DNA of 64,000 bases from Cepaea nemoralis. Lineage: Eukaryota > Mollusca > Gastropoda > Stylommatophora > Helicidae. The stretch covers positions 206,542 through 270,541 of the forward strand of contig JACEFZ010028299.1 of assembly GCA_014155875.1 (NCBI GenBank). The letters are read 5' to 3'. Below the pieces are notes generated by a model. That model saw only the letters and a program-made list of their open reading frames with translations, did not search any database and had not been told where the DNA came from. The position numbers and the translations under genes were made by a program. Shown here piece after piece: positions 10,633-22,800 of this stretch. Within the stretch, counting starts at the first letter, position 1, and the number at the start of each line of letters is the position of its first letter.

Positions 10633-12230
10633 CATGATTTGTTGTTGGGTAATTAGATCTGTTCTAATTCTGTCACCGAATCACATAACGTTGGTGTTTG
10701 TAGTTTGGTGGATAGTAACCTGGCAACCTACTTATTAGCACTAAAAACTCATGTATTCTACCATACAACACTTCTTTGATTTGGTGCAGAGATCCCTGTC
10801 TCTCGTGTGCTTAAATATGCTTATCAGACCGAAGTTACGTGGCGTTTTAGTAGTTGTATTTACAACTCGCCCTTCTCATAGTACCCGAAATGGTACCCAG
10901 ACAAATAACCCCTATATAACAGAGGGTTAACAAGACCGAAGTCTTGGCTAAATAAGTACACCTTCAAATCTTGATCTGTGTGTGTATTTCTATACACTTT
11001 TACTCCCGTATGTTATATAATGCTAAATATGTAGTTACCTTGTTCTTTTATCCCCCTCAGACTACATGTGTCCCTGTTGGCTTGTTAGTGTGTTAACTAA
11101 TAAGTTGATGTATCTAATAAAGTGACTGTATTTTAAATTGATAGTGTTGAGTTTTGAGGTTTGTGTAACGTGCGTGCTGAATGTGTGGTGTAATTCCAAG
11201 CGTCACGAGTTGGGATAACCTCAATCATGTAATACTGCACTGTGTGCAATACCTGACTAGGTATTCCAAGTAGTGGTGCTTAGATGTATCCTAACTGCTA
11301 ACCTAAGTATATTACCATAACTACTAAATTAACTCCCTACTAAACTAAGTTCTACACATGTATTGACAAATTAGACAAGTCATGCACTTTTACATGGAAG
11401 ACGCAGACAAATTACAATGAATACGTTTTGCGTACAATTTGTCCGCCAAGTGTATCGTTCTCTCATTTAATCCTTTCACGCAGTCATTCACTCATCTGTC
11501 ATTCAAAATAGTAATTGGCTAAAATATATATTTAAAGTTGAGGTAAGCGTTATTGCCCTTAGAAAAAATGGGCTAGGCGATATTTGCCCTTTAAGAAAAT
11601 ACGTACTTTTTGTACGATAAATGAAAATAGGTTATAATTTAACTAGAGACACTTGTATAGGACGGTTATTTAGCATATGAATGGTACCGTCTGTAATATT
11701 AAAGTAGAATATGTACAAGTTATAGGTTAACACAATTTATATACATCATTAATGGAAATATAATACATATTTAATAGTAAACTAATTAATTAAATAACTC
11801 CAACGATGATGTGCGCGTTGACGTCCCTTCGTTCGTGTGTTATGCCATGAATGTTAAAGTTAGTATGGCTGTCTCTTGAATGTTGTCGTCGATGTTGTTA
11901 TGTTTCGGCTGTTTGCAAAGTTTTGTAGCAACAGCAAGTATGGATTGCTCTCACTGTCCCGTGTGAAATATTACATTGTTCAGAGATAGTTCACTGGTTG
12001 ATATAATTGGTTGAAATGAACACACAGTTACTGTTTCTTGCTGGAATCGTTGTAGAGCTTAGGCATTGGATGGTATAGTTCTTACAATACAGCTCTTAAC
12101 GTATGTTTAAGGGTGACGTAATTAACCTAATCACTGAGAGTCCTCTAGCAGGTGTAGAGTCACACTGTTATATGTAACGGAATAAAAGTATCACAGTTTA
12201 TAGTGAGGCTACTGGCCAATGTGATTAGAG
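10633..12230 (-). other. 3' untranslated part of outer element
   Basis: 1.6 kb of AT-rich sequence between the RNase H stop and the polypurine tract. I see no coding region. Confidence 0.55.
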
Positions 12231-13142
12231 TCATTCTACTGGCGCATTTGTCTGCCGTGATAAAAGGTCAGCCACTATGTTCTCGGTGCCCTTAATATGG
12301 CGAATTTCGAAGTCAAAGTCTTGAAGTAGAAGACACCATCTTTGTAACCTGTTGTTTTTGGGCGACCCATGGTTAAGGACCAATAATGGCGAACTGTCTG
12401 TGAGGACCACAAAATGGCTTCCCAAGAGGAACTTAGATAGTCTCAATATACAGAACAAAAGGCTCAAACACTCCAATTCAACTGTGGCATAACGAGTCTC
12501 AGCCTTCTTCAGTTTGCGGCTTACGTAGATGATCGGGTGTCGAACGCCATCCACTTCCTGCATTAAACATCCTCCTATTGCGATAGCGCTCGCATCTGTG
12601 GTCAAAATAAAGGGTAAATTTATGTTGGGTAATCGTAAGACTGGTGGATTAGAAAAAATATGTTTCAACCTACACATTGCATCATCTAAGCTGGTACTTT
12701 TACAAAGTTTTGATGGATGATCTTTAGTTAACATATCAGAAAAGACTGAGGTGAGTTCTGCCCAATGTGGAATGAATTTAGAATAATAGTTAATCAGCCC
12801 TAGTAAACTTCTAACTTGTTTCTTTGTGGTAGGTACTTCTAGATTAAGGATCTTGGAAACAATTTTATCATCAGTCAACAATTTTCCTTCAGAAATTCTA
12901 TGACCAAGGAAGTCTATTTGTGTATAGCCTATTTCAACCTTGGAAGGTTTGATAGTAAGTCCAAAAAGAGAGATTTGGTGGAAGACTTGTTTAAGGGTGA
13001 GTAAGTGAGAAGTCATATCAGAAGAATGGACGCATATATCATCAATATAAGCAACTACGTCATTAATTCCGTGTAATAACAATCTTGTTAGTCTCACAAA
13101 TGTGGCCGGTGCGTTCTTCAGGCCAAAAGGAAGATATAGCCA
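12231..13142 (-). pseudogene. Outer element: reverse transcriptase C-terminal half and RNase H
   Basis: Ty3/gypsy-type reverse transcriptase followed by RNase H. Seen from the 13142 end are LPFGLKNAPATF, VAYIDDICVHS (catalytic YIDD), IDFLGHRIS, KKQVRSLLGLINYYSKFIP, then RNase H with LTTDASAIAIGG, VELECLSLLF and VLTDSSPLL. A VADLLSRQ-like end and a stop follow at 12231. The frame is fully open, unusual here. The N-terminal half of the RT lies 7.8 kb away at 20953-21590, because the inner LTR element sits between codons of the motifs TPLGLYE and WLYLPFG. Confidence 0.92.
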
Positions 13143-13723
13143 TGTCAAAGACTCGACCACATCCCCTCCACTAGGAAGGGCAGTCATTCTTGAAGAGGCC
13201 AGGAGGGGATAGGGTGCCCGAGGGAAGAGCAGGGAAGAGGAGGTGATAGGAGATGGTTAACCATTCCCTCATGAGACACGCAGGCGGTGTTCAGAGAGTT
13301 AACACTCTAATCACAATAACATCACGCCTCGTGGTAGCCATAGAGAAGTTGAGTATACACTCAACAGGCCACGTCTACCATCGGCGTGCGACGTGAGGCG
13401 ACACGCACCAAGGTGAAAGTCAATCCGCGTGGTGTGTGACCGCGGAAGGCAAGATTGTCAGACGGGAGACGGGACTTCTAGTGTACACCTCGTTAGAGTA
13501 GCGATAGGGTTTTTCTTGTGTTTATTTGTGTAGAAAGCTAGCTTAGTGGTTAGCAGCTCGTGATAGATAATACTGTGTGGCTTTATGCTGTGTGTTTCAA
13601 TAGCGACTGTTCCATGTAGCGAGCCAACGGCAATAAAAATGTACCATGTATTTTCCTCGCACACGACTTGCAAGTTGTCTTGTATTGGTGTGCCAGAAGT
13701 ACCCGATGATGCCTGTCAGTTGA
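13143..13723 (+). repeat. 5' LTR of inner element
   Basis: Begins TGTCAAAGACTCGACC. The shared part with the 3' LTR ends at GTCAGTTGA, and a canonical CA end lies 5 bp earlier (13718), so the exact right edge is uncertain. Confidence 0.88.
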
Positions 13724-13737
13724 GTTGTTGACAGGCA

Positions 13738-13925
13738 AGGGTAATTGTGGTGTCAGAAAGTGGTGCTTCGACGAAAGCGCCAAGCTAATACCCACAGAAA
13801 AGGGTAATTGTGGTGTCAGAAAGTGGTGCTTGGACGAAAGCGCCAAGCTAATACCCACAGAAAAGGGTAATTGTGGTGTCAGAAAGTGAAGCTTGAACGA
13901 AAAGTTCAAGCTAATCCACTCTTCC
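13738..13925 (+). repeat. 63-bp tandem repeat in leader with primer-binding-like motif
   Basis: Three units start at about 13738, 13801 and 13864. Each carries TGGTGTCAGAAAGTG, close to the complement of an animal tRNA-Leu 3' end (TGGTGTCAGAAGTGG is a known gypsy priming site). The motif has one extra A, and the third unit diverges at its end. Confidence 0.7.
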
Positions 13926-14744
13926 ACAGGGCTCCAGACTAGGGTTTAATTTTTGTAGTAACGATAATTTGTGCAGACAGGAGAATTTGCGAGCTAGAAA
14001 TATGCCTATCGTGACAAAATAGTGTTTAATTGTGTTTATGACACATTTATTTAATGAAATCATGTATTCGTCAAAGCTGTAAGTATTAATATTCTTATTT
14101 TCTGATATTTATCCATATATTTACCAATTTATTCTTGAATAAGCACCAAACATGATTCAGGGCGGAGCAATACATCGCCAGCCGACAATATCGATTTTTC
14201 AAAACTAAGAATAGCGCTGCGCGGTGACGTAGAGTGATTGACAGACAGTTATTCTGCGTCATTAGCATAAAGCAGTCGAGTGTTTACAAGATCGCTTAGC
14301 AGCGGCTCGCCTGAATCTGTGCTGTATATTATTTATTATTTGTTTATTTGAGTTACTAAATGAATATATTTAGTTATTTACACATTATTATATTATTTTT
14401 ATTTCTTTAAAAGCAGTTATTCATTTTTTTGGTTCTATCTGCCTCCACCCCAGTGTACCAAACAAGGTGACCTGTGTCGACGGAGCTTTCGTTCCCTGAT
14501 TCAACATTAAGTTGAGTATACCTATATTTTTGGCATGCATTGTGATTAATAGTGCATCTCTTTTTCAGCTTGTGAGACACTATCATATATTTTGTGCGCT
14601 GATATTCCAACATAGAATCTTGTGCAACACATAAACTGGAAATAAAATTAATATTCCTCAACGAGGAACAAATAGATAACATTGTAGATAAATAGGTAAA
14701 TAAACAAATCAGTGTAGGTAAACGCTAGCCAATTACCAGATAAC
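13926..14744 (+). other. Leader of inner element
   Basis: AT-rich untranslated leader between the priming region and the gag start. No coding frame is seen. Confidence 0.5.
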
Positions 14745-15548
14745 ATGGCGACTTTAAGTGACTTTATAAAAGATGGTAAAGAGCTACAATACACAGGTAA
14801 AGAGCTACAACAATATGCTGATCAGAAATTTAAAGAAGCAAAAGATGCTGAGACAGCTGAACGTATAAGAAAAGAGAATGCAGAATGAGACGAACGCGCA
14901 AGAGAAAGAGAACAAGAAAGACAGCATCAAAAAGAGATTGCTCAACTAGCTGAGATAACAAAACAGAAACAGCTAGAAGATGATAAACAGATTAAGCAAA
15001 AAGAATTAGAGATTAAACAACAACAGTTAGAACATGATAAGGAGATTAAGCTAAAGCAATTAGATCAGGAGAAAGAATTGAAACAAAAGGAATTAGATCT
15101 AAAGCAAAAGCAAATAGATCAAGAGAGAGAACTAAAGCAAAAAGAGATAGATGTTAGGGAAAAGCAAATACAAGTTGAATCAGAGACACAGTTAAATATG
15201 AAGGGTATGGATGTAGACTCACACGCAGAGATCTCTGCCACTAAATTAAGAAGTCAACAAGAAGAAAATAAGTTCAACAAATACAAAAATATTATCAAAC
15301 CATACTGTAAAGATGATTCCATATCAGCCTGGACAGAGAATGTAGAGTATCAATTTAAATAAGTAATAGAGTCTATCCCTATTGAACTTAGATCTAGCTA
15401 TCAATACATCCATGATAGGATTATGCAGCACTTTTTACTTGATGCCCCTGGGTATCAGGTTCAGTTCTCAAATTTAAAACCTAAACCTAGTGAAACTTTT
15501 ATAGATTATTTTTTCAAATGTGCAGAGGGTACTAAACAGGTGGCTTAA
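14745..15548 (+). pseudogene. gag of inner element, N-terminal part
   Basis: The frame starts at ATG 14745 and encodes a highly charged coiled coil rich in Lys, Gln and Glu (repeats like KQKELDLKQKQID), then a capsid-like stretch (SYQYIHDRI, LDAPGYQVQF, ETFIDYFFKC). Such coiled-coil starts are common in animal gypsy gag proteins. In-frame stops lie at 14886-14888 (TGA) and 15360-15362 (TAA). The frame ends at 15546-15548, and a frame change leads to the 15631 frame. Function in particle assembly is inferred from position. Confidence 0.7.
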
Positions 15549-15630
15549 AGCAGCTAACATAGGAAAAGACTTTGATAGATTAAAAACCTAATAGCTATGG
15601 ACAAGGTTATATCTACTATACCTTCTCCTT

Positions 15631-17199
15631 TTGCTAAGTTTTTGCAGCAGTCGGACATTGAGAACATCGAGCAGTTCGAAAAAAAAAGGCTCAGCATATT
15701 TTTCTTCTAACAGAGAGATTTTTAAGACCTCAAGTGACTCTGAGATAGTTTCCTTTGTCAAAGACCAATCAAAAAACTATCAGGGTAACAGAAAACCTTT
15801 TCAGAAGTATGATAAGAAAGACAGAAAAGTTTCCAAATGCATGTACTGTCAACTAATGCACGACACTTATGCTATGTGCGACAAATCGCCGAATTATCCG
15901 GCGCATCTTGAAAATGTGATCAAGAAGCAGCAAAGCAAACGATCTGCATACAGGCGTGCAATCAAATGTTTTTTTTGTTCCTCTTATGGCCATTATTCTA
16001 ATAAGTGCCTTGGCCGCCAACGTTTGAAAGCTAACAACGCTATGTTGATTGACACCTCTTCAGATAGTGGTAGTGAGAATGAGTGTGAGATTGAAAGTGA
16101 CTTACCAACTAACCAAGCAGAGGATGTGTGTACTGCTAACGATATATTAAGCTTTGACAGCTGTGAACGATGTCACCAATTCCATGCAGACGGAAGACTA
16201 GAATGTGGACATACAGTACCATGCTCATCTGAGAGTGTGAATGCAGCATTAGCCTCCAGAGGCAAGTTAGTGTTCCACAATGCAATGGTCAATGATGTAC
16301 CATGTCAATGTTTGCTGGACAGCGGCAGCACCCTTATCGGTCTTCGGAAAGAACTAGTGAGTCCGGGTGATTACACAGGTGACACTGTGAAATGCCGAAC
16401 CTTTTCGGGTAACGTTGAGATCTACCCTTTGGCAAAAGCCCACATTAATACTCCTTTTCTTTCAGGTACCTTTACTTGTGCAATACTTGACAACCCTTGT
16501 ACTGATTTAATTTTGGGGTGCTTACCCCAACTGAAACAATGTACTAGTGATGAAATAGTTGCATGGGAGAAATTAAATGCAGCTAAGGTAACAACCAGAG
16601 TTGACACTTCAAAACATCATGACCCATTACATGATGAGACACTACTGATGCTTTTTCCAACCAGCACAGATGACACAAACACACAGAAATTTATACACCA
16701 GCAGAAATCTGATCTTAATGTGTCTCCATATTTAAATTTAATGAAACAAAGAGCCAAAATCACCAAACATACATCAGTGTTCTCTAGACTGAAGATTGGC
16801 ATTTCAACCAGATGTTATACTACAGGTAACCATGAACAGGTGTTACCTGAACAACACCGTTTAACTGTGCTAAAGAATGCACATAAAACACCGGGTGCTG
16901 GTCATCTTGCATACAACAATAACAGGCCAGGTTTTTTCAATAATATAAAATTATTTTGTCATAATGTATTTGCTTGTAATGTCTGTCAACAATTAGTACG
17001 AAAGTTTAAGAGTGGACATCCTACAGCTGAAGTACAACCCTCTACACTGGCACCCAAGCCATTTGATAGAGGAAGGGTCAGTTCTACCACAAGCACACAA
17101 ACAAAGGTGCGAAAACAAGTGATCTTGAACTTGATCAAGACAGATTTAGGCTACTTCCATACAAACGAAATGGCAAGGACCATTCAAGGTGGTACATAA
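15631..17199 (+). pseudogene. gag zinc knuckle, protease and integrase zinc finger of inner element
   Basis: A 522-codon open frame. In order it shows a Cys-His cluster near residue 70 (CMYCQLMHDTYAMC), a perfect CCHC knuckle near residue 112 (CFFCSSYGHYSNKC), a retropepsin-like protease with LLDSGST near residue 228 and DLILG near residue 290, then an H2C2 integrase finger (HKTPGAGH near residue 420 and CNVC near residue 448). The catalytic integrase core is absent. Protease next to integrase, with RT further downstream, is the Gmr1-like order. The 5' end is not a true start: the frame continues gag after a shift. Confidence 0.85.
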
Positions 17200-17201
17200 C
17201 C

Positions 17202-17432
17202 ATGGTACATGTTGACGATGAAATATCGATAAACAGACACTTAGAGATATTCCATGTCAACATGCGAAAACCTCACCTTTCAAGACAAGAGACAGAAGTA
17301 GTGACAGACGAACAGAGTGCACCAACACCTAGTGATCAGACGACAGACATACAGAGCGCAACTACACTAGTTAGCGAGACTGGCAAATCCGACGAGGGGC
17401 ATACATTTAGTGAACTGACAGAATACACATGA
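17202..17432 (+). pseudogene. Integrase C-terminal end of inner element
   Basis: Contains LEIFHVNMRKPHL, matching the LHVNMLKPYY motif of the outer element. In Gmr1-like polyproteins such a motif closes integrase before a linker and the RT. An acidic Thr/Ser-rich linker follows to a stop at 17432. Confidence 0.65.
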
Positions 17433-17451
17433 ATATATCAGAATACTGATG

Positions 17452-18130
17452 ACTGGACAATACACTTACTGAAACTGAGACATGCCTTTGACAGAGTGCG
17501 ACTCTTCGGTCTCACTGTCAAACCAAGCAAAGTCAAATTATGCCTAAAATAAATTCATTTTTGGGTCATGTCATTTCTCAAGCCCAACTATAGACTGACC
17601 TGAAAAGTAGTACCAAAATTATGAATCTGACCATGTCTAACAGAAAGAAACAGGTCAGAAGCCTTTTGGGATTAGTAAATTACTCAAAAATCACAATTCT
17701 ATATTCCTAGGTTTTAAAAGCATTTGTAAAATGAAATGTGAAAGGTGCATTATTAATTTCTGCATTGTCAAAAATGAAAATTTTTTTTGTAATATTCCAA
17801 TCCGCCGCTGGCCTAATTCTAGGCTCGTTTATTATTCTAAGACAGATACCAGCAGTACTAGGCCAATTTTTTTAGGGCATCTTCCACCCGAGTTGCTACG
17901 TGAGCCGTAAGATCACACCTGCTGAGTCCAGATATTCCATATCACAGGTGCAACCCTAAGCGTCATCTATGCGGTGAGAAAGCTCCATCTAATTCTAACG
18001 GATGTTCACTGCAGTGTCCAGACCGACAACTCCCCGATCACGGTCATACAGAGTGGTGTGCATCGAAATGACCAGGATATACAGGTGGTCACTAATTTTA
18101 CCATCTGGGGTAGAAATACCTGAAATCCCA
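17452..18130 (+). pseudogene. RT and RNase H remnants of inner element
   Basis: In broken frames: VRLFGLTVKPSKVKL, IHFLGHVIS and RKKQVRSLLGLVNYS (RT palm end and connection), then near 17900-18040 SRKLTPAESRYSI and an SVQTDNSP-like RNase H piece. The RT N-terminal half is missing. Stops interrupt both parts. Confidence 0.65.
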
Positions 18131-20353
18131 CATATAAATGTAGAGTGATAGTAGGTACATGAATATATTATATTATTCTATGTAAAATAGGGTACAGATA
18201 CATCGACAGTATATGCTTAATCATGTACCAAGAACAGTGAACTATCATGTGTCCGTAGACATTAAGGCAAGAACTGTGCTGCAGAACGTAAATATCACCG
18301 TGTGAACAAGGACAGATCGTTTCCAACTAAGCGCCATTCCGGTGTACCATTGGTGTGAAACGCAGAAAACAGTGTCAGAACAATGCTTAATTACAGACAC
18401 GAAAAGGCTGAGCTACGACACCAGTGAACTCTACACGTGCACTACCGAGAGAACACTATGATGACTGTGTAATGTATTTCAGATACCCAGGCAAAGTGTG
18501 TAGATATATTATGCCTATACAACCGAAGTACAAACATGAAGGCAAATACTAACCGGTGGAAACTGAATACCATGTATATAAACTTAATGTGATATGTAAA
18601 ATAATAATTTTTTTAAAATAGTTATAAATTAGAGGTAGAATTAGGTAATATAATAGTTCTCATTTATTTTAATAGGATAGTTAGTACAGTAATTAACCCA
18701 TTTACTTAGCTTAGAATTAAATTAAAATATTAGTTTAGACATAAAAATAGTTAATTACAAGTTAAACTAAATTTATGATAGAAACAGTACCATTTAGAAT
18801 ATTATATTTCACTTATCATCAGTTAGTTTAGTTTATTCTAGCTTAATAAAACCATACCAGCTTACAAACATTACCATTGATTAGTATCATTCAGTTACGT
18901 CATAATAGGTTAAAAATAATAGATGAGTAAACATACATCATTTACAACATTTATGTTAAGAACATCACTCATATAATTTCTTTGTGCATTTAAAAACATT
19001 ATTTAGCATAGTAGTTAGAAAAATGCATAATTTGTATTCACATCATCCATGTAATTAAGGTACATAACTCACAACACTTCCATCACATTTAAATAGGTAG
19101 ATTACATCCCTTAGATTAGATAAACATAACAATTAATATAAACATATCATATAATTAAGATAACGAATTTAATAAATTAGTTAATACATAGTTAGAGAAT
19201 TAATATTATTAGTTTAGAATGTAGAGTTATGTTAGTGTAATATACTTGATGATGAGATCAAGGGGACAAGCCACCAACCCTGTCTCATCTGTGTAAATAT
19301 ATTGTAAATATATGACTTGTGCAACAACTTTCGCACAGTCATTAGGGCTCCACTATCTCAAATTGAGCCAAACCTGTACAGTGTCACTCCAAGGTTTTTA
19401 AATAATCAGAAGAATCAGTGTGGAAGGATAAAAGATGTGTGCCAGAATTAGGAATGAAAGGAGTATGACAGAAGTGTGAAAAGGGGAGCGAATGGAAAAT
19501 AGACGGGAGAGAGTGAAATTATTCAGCGAAGTCCTCTGCTGCCTGGCTCGACTTTTAATGTTTGTCTGTGTGAGTGTTGGTTTTCATTAGTAAAAATGTG
19601 CTAGTGTGAATGTGTTGTCTGTAATATAGGTTAGAACTTAGATTACAGTGTTTTGGGTTTCATAACAAGGGAATGTAGTCACGAATTAGTGTTATACACC
19701 TGTTTATGGCCACATTTAACCAAATTATGACACTTAAAAAAACTGACATACATACACATAGGAATTAGAAACATAGATTAAAAGTTAAATTAGTAGAGTA
19801 ATTACATCCAAACACACAAACAACCAGTAAAACAAACATATAAATTACATACACTTTTTCTAGATCAAAGGGAGATAACTTTGGGTCAGGGGACATAATA
19901 GACAACGAAAAACTAACTTAACAGTGAAATAATACTTTACGCGCGGAAGCGAAATAGGTAAAGCCTGTCGCACACACTCTTGTATAATGGTTGTTAGATA
20001 TTATATGGGGGACATGAAGCAATTCATGCGTTGACCCTAAGAAAGTCAACTTTGTATGGGTAGTAAGTTAATTTACTATGTGAGGGCAGGTCTTATAAGA
20101 CAACGGTCCGGTTCAGACATACCTCTAATAAGTATAATATAGCATGTGAGAAGGGCTCACGCCAACCAGTCAAGCGTGTGGCGATTGCCAGTAGCCAAGT
20201 AAAGTTTTGCTACATTGTGACAATAGTCAGTAGAACTCTATTAGAATGCCCCAAGCCAGGTTATCTAGAGTCTTTGACAAAAATTAGAGACACTAATTTT
20301 TTTTTTGAAACCTCTTGCGTCACAACCAATGAGTGAAAATTGATGACGCAACA
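18131..20353 (+). other. Non-coding 3' part of inner element
   Basis: 2.2 kb, AT-rich, many short TAGTTA-type stretches. No coding frame or known motif is seen. Confidence 0.5.
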
Positions 20354-20370
20354 CAAGAGGGGTGGGTGTG
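20354..20370 (+). promoter_or_regulatory. Polypurine tract of inner element
   Basis: AAGAGGGGTGGGTG lies immediately before the 3' LTR, as expected for plus-strand priming. Confidence 0.7.
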
Positions 20371-20952
20371 TGTCAAAGACTCGACCACATCCCCTCCACT
20401 AGGAAGGGCAGTCATTCTTGAAGAGGCCAGGATGGGGATAGGGTGCCCGAGGGAAGAGCAGGGAAGAGGAGGTGATAGGAGATGGTTAACCATTCCCTCA
20501 TGAGACACGCAGGCGGTGTTCAGAGAGTTAACACTCTAATCACAATAACATCACGCCTCGTGGTAGCCATAGAGAAGTTGAGTATACACTCAACAGGCCA
20601 CGTCTACCATCGGCGTGCGACGTGAGGCGACACGCACCAAGGTGAAAGTCAATCCGCGTGGTGTGTGACCGCGGAAGGCAAGATTGTCAGACGGGAGACG
20701 GGACTTCTAGTGTACACCTCGTTAGAGTAGCGATAGGGTTTTTCTTGTGTTTATTTGTGTAGAAAGCTAGCTTAGTGGTTAGCAGCTCGTGATAGATAAT
20801 ACTGTGTGGCTTTATGCTGTGTGTTTCAATAGCGACTGTTCCATGTAGCGAGCCAACGGCAATAAAAATGTACCATGTATTTTCCTCGCACACGACTTGC
20901 AAGTTGTCTTGTATTGGTGTGCCAGAAGTACCCGATGATGCCTGTCAGTTGA
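20371..20952 (+). repeat. 3' LTR of inner element
   Basis: 582 bp, differing from the 5' LTR mainly by one inserted T near 20433. Its part from about 20474 is also the left end of the tandemly duplicated block. Confidence 0.9.
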
Positions 20953-21590
20953 CCTATTCGTATAACCCGAGAGGCGTTGCGAATGCTGTTATATGTCTAC
21001 AAGAAGGGTGTAGAGGAACTTGCCAATATCCTTTCGCTAAATCTGTCTTAGAAAATAAGGATGATTGAGCCATATCTAAAATAAGATCTTCACAACTGTT
21101 CATAGGCTCTGCATCCGTTGTTGTTCTGGTATTCAATATTCTATAGTCGATGCATAAGCGGATTGTCTGGTCTTTCTTTTTCACCAAGACAATCGGTGAA
21201 GAATATTGAGACATAGATTTTTGAATAATGCCATTCTTCTCTAAATCTAAAATTTCTTTATCTAAATTTAGATCTGTAATGGAGAGGAATAGAATATGGT
21301 CTACATTTGACCGGTCTCAGATCTGTTAGCACAATTGAATGTGTTATTCTATCAGTGCGTCCAGGTTTGTTGGAAAAGATTGTCTTATAGTCGTCTAGGA
21401 GCGTGAAAATGTCCTGTCGCTGTTGTTGTGTCAAAGTGTCAGAGATATGTATGTCCTTTATACTTCCGTCATCAGTCATAATTGGCACAGGGATTTCAGT
21501 GTTGTCCATGTCTGTCTGATTTATCACAGATGCTACAGTTTGTAAATTGTCTTCAATGTCATTGTCGTCGTCGTCGAGATCGATCGTCAA
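20953..21590 (-). pseudogene. Outer element: RT N-terminal half
   Basis: From 21590: an acidic linker, DIHISDTLTQQQRQDIF, YKTIFSNKPGRTD, then the RT start with YSSPIVLVKKKD, RLCIDYRILN (with its conserved Arg) and FSKTDLAKGYWQVPLHP (first catalytic Asp). It breaks off at TPLGLYE exactly where the inner LTR begins. A frameshift lies near 21255-21262. The other half is at 12231-13142. Confidence 0.9.
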
Positions 21591-21785
21591 TATGTCGTCA
21601 AATTTGTCGTCATTGTCAATATCACAGATTGTCGGTAATGTCCATCTGTCTTCGTCGTTTTCGTCGTTGTAAGCGTGTGTCGTTAACGATGCTTCGTTTG
21701 TCGAGTGTTATTCTGTTGGGAAAATTGTCGTTTCGTCTCCGTCAACAGTTTGTTGCGTCTGTTCATTTGTCTCATTGTCCTGTAT

Positions 21786-22210
21786 AGCATAGTATGGTTT
21801 CAACATATTTACATGTAATAATTTCAATTTTCCATTTACAGAGAATGTAGTAGGGTTATTCCCCTTGACCAGTTTATGACATGTATCATAAGATGTACAA
21901 AATGATTTAATCTCTTGTCAAACTTTGGCCAATAAAATGGGTTAGGACAATAGCCTTGGTCATTTCGTATCCCCTATGACCTCCAAAAGGGGGTCATGGG
22001 CTATTTTTAGCACTTTTTTTCGATGTGCTTGTGGTAAAACAATTTGCTGTGTCGTGGTCTGCTTTGTTGTGTAAAGTCTCGTTAAGATGTTATTGTGTAG
22101 CCTAAATGTCCACGATGCATGTTTAGTGACTTTTTGGGTTTTAAATCCAAGTAATTTAAAGTATGGTGCAAGTGTTTTATCTGCTTTTTGTTCATTACCA
22201 AAAGTGATGT
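21786..22210 (-). pseudogene. Outer element: integrase zinc finger and C-terminal motif
   Basis: Broken frames give KVTKHASWTFRLHNNILTRL, then LPQAHRKKVLKIAHDP and IKSFCTSYDTCHKLVKG (H2C2 finger), followed directly by LHVNMLKPYYA. The integrase core between them is deleted. It lies upstream of RT on the same strand, so integrase precedes RT. Confidence 0.75.
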
Positions 22211-22300
22211 TAGTTAAGTTTGGCGCTACTATTTCTAATTTTTAAAAGGTTTTTAAGAAACATTCCCATGCCAAAACCGGAAAAATAGCCCCCAAAAAGC

Positions 22301-22800
22301 TGTCATGGTCTTTCTCTGATCTAAATAATGGTTCGGGTTCATACAGGCAAAATACACTGTTCGCTTTGGGTATAGAACATTTATTGTATGAAGTGTACAG
22401 TTTGGGGCAGTGGGTAAACAGACCCGCGCTCTCTTATAGTACATATCACAGATAGTTAAACATCGAACATATAGTTGTCGTACAACAATCTAGCACACTA
22501 TCTAGCCTAAGTATATCTATGAATATCTAATGAGTCCCTCTCAGGCAGGCCTTGTTGTCTCCCTCCAGTCCGTTTGTCCTCTGCCCGTCTCCGCGTGTCC
22601 TAACTCGACACGGGCGGTAACTCTGTCCGAGTTCCTCGTGGACCCCGCATTAGGCGGGCCCATCAGTGTCCACGGAATCATGGACTTAGTGACCATCTCT
22701 TTCGAGAAGGTTCTAGATTACTCGGGTCCTGCGCGACTCAATGGTTTCCCTTGGGCTGGAGTTGCAGCCCTCTATTATATGTGAACGTGAGGCGGTGACA
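22301..22800 (-). repeat. 5' LTR of outer element
   Basis: 500 bp, TGTCA to TGACA. Matches 10114-10612. On the minus strand TTTTTGGGGGC follows it where a priming site is expected, but I cannot name the tRNA. Confidence 0.88.

Larger units (their letters stand above)
13143..20952 (+). mobile_element. Inner Gmr1-like LTR retrotransposon, decayed
   Basis: LTRs at 13143-13723 and 20371-20952 are nearly identical over 581 bp. The order on the + strand is LTR, leader with three tRNA-like priming sites, gag, protease, integrase zinc finger, integrase C-terminus, RT and RNase H remnants, a long non-coding stretch, polypurine tract and LTR. The coding part has many stops although the LTRs barely differ, so it may have been moved by proteins of a relative. 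The flanking duplication is not clear (AGCCA left, ACCTA or CCTAT right). Confidence 0.85.
10114..22800 (-). mobile_element. Outer Gmr1-like LTR retrotransposon, internally deleted and interrupted
   Basis: LTRs at 10114-10612 and 22301-22800 both run TGTCA to TGACA. Flanks are GTGCC (10109-10113) and GTGAC (22801-22805), a probable 5-bp duplication with one change. Minus-strand order is LTR, integrase zinc finger, integrase C-terminus, RT, RNase H, polypurine tract, LTR. Gag, protease and the integrase core are missing. The 13143-20952 element is inserted inside its RT. Confidence 0.85.

Noticed and set aside
13143..13723. 577-581-bp insertion as a MITE with short GTCAA ends
   Set aside because: The second copy at 20371, the polypurine tract before it and the priming-like sites after 13723 show that it is an LTR pair.
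15078..15362. Separate small coiled-coil host gene
   Set aside because: It is in frame with the gag start at 14745 and is interrupted only by stop codons, so it is part of the inner element.
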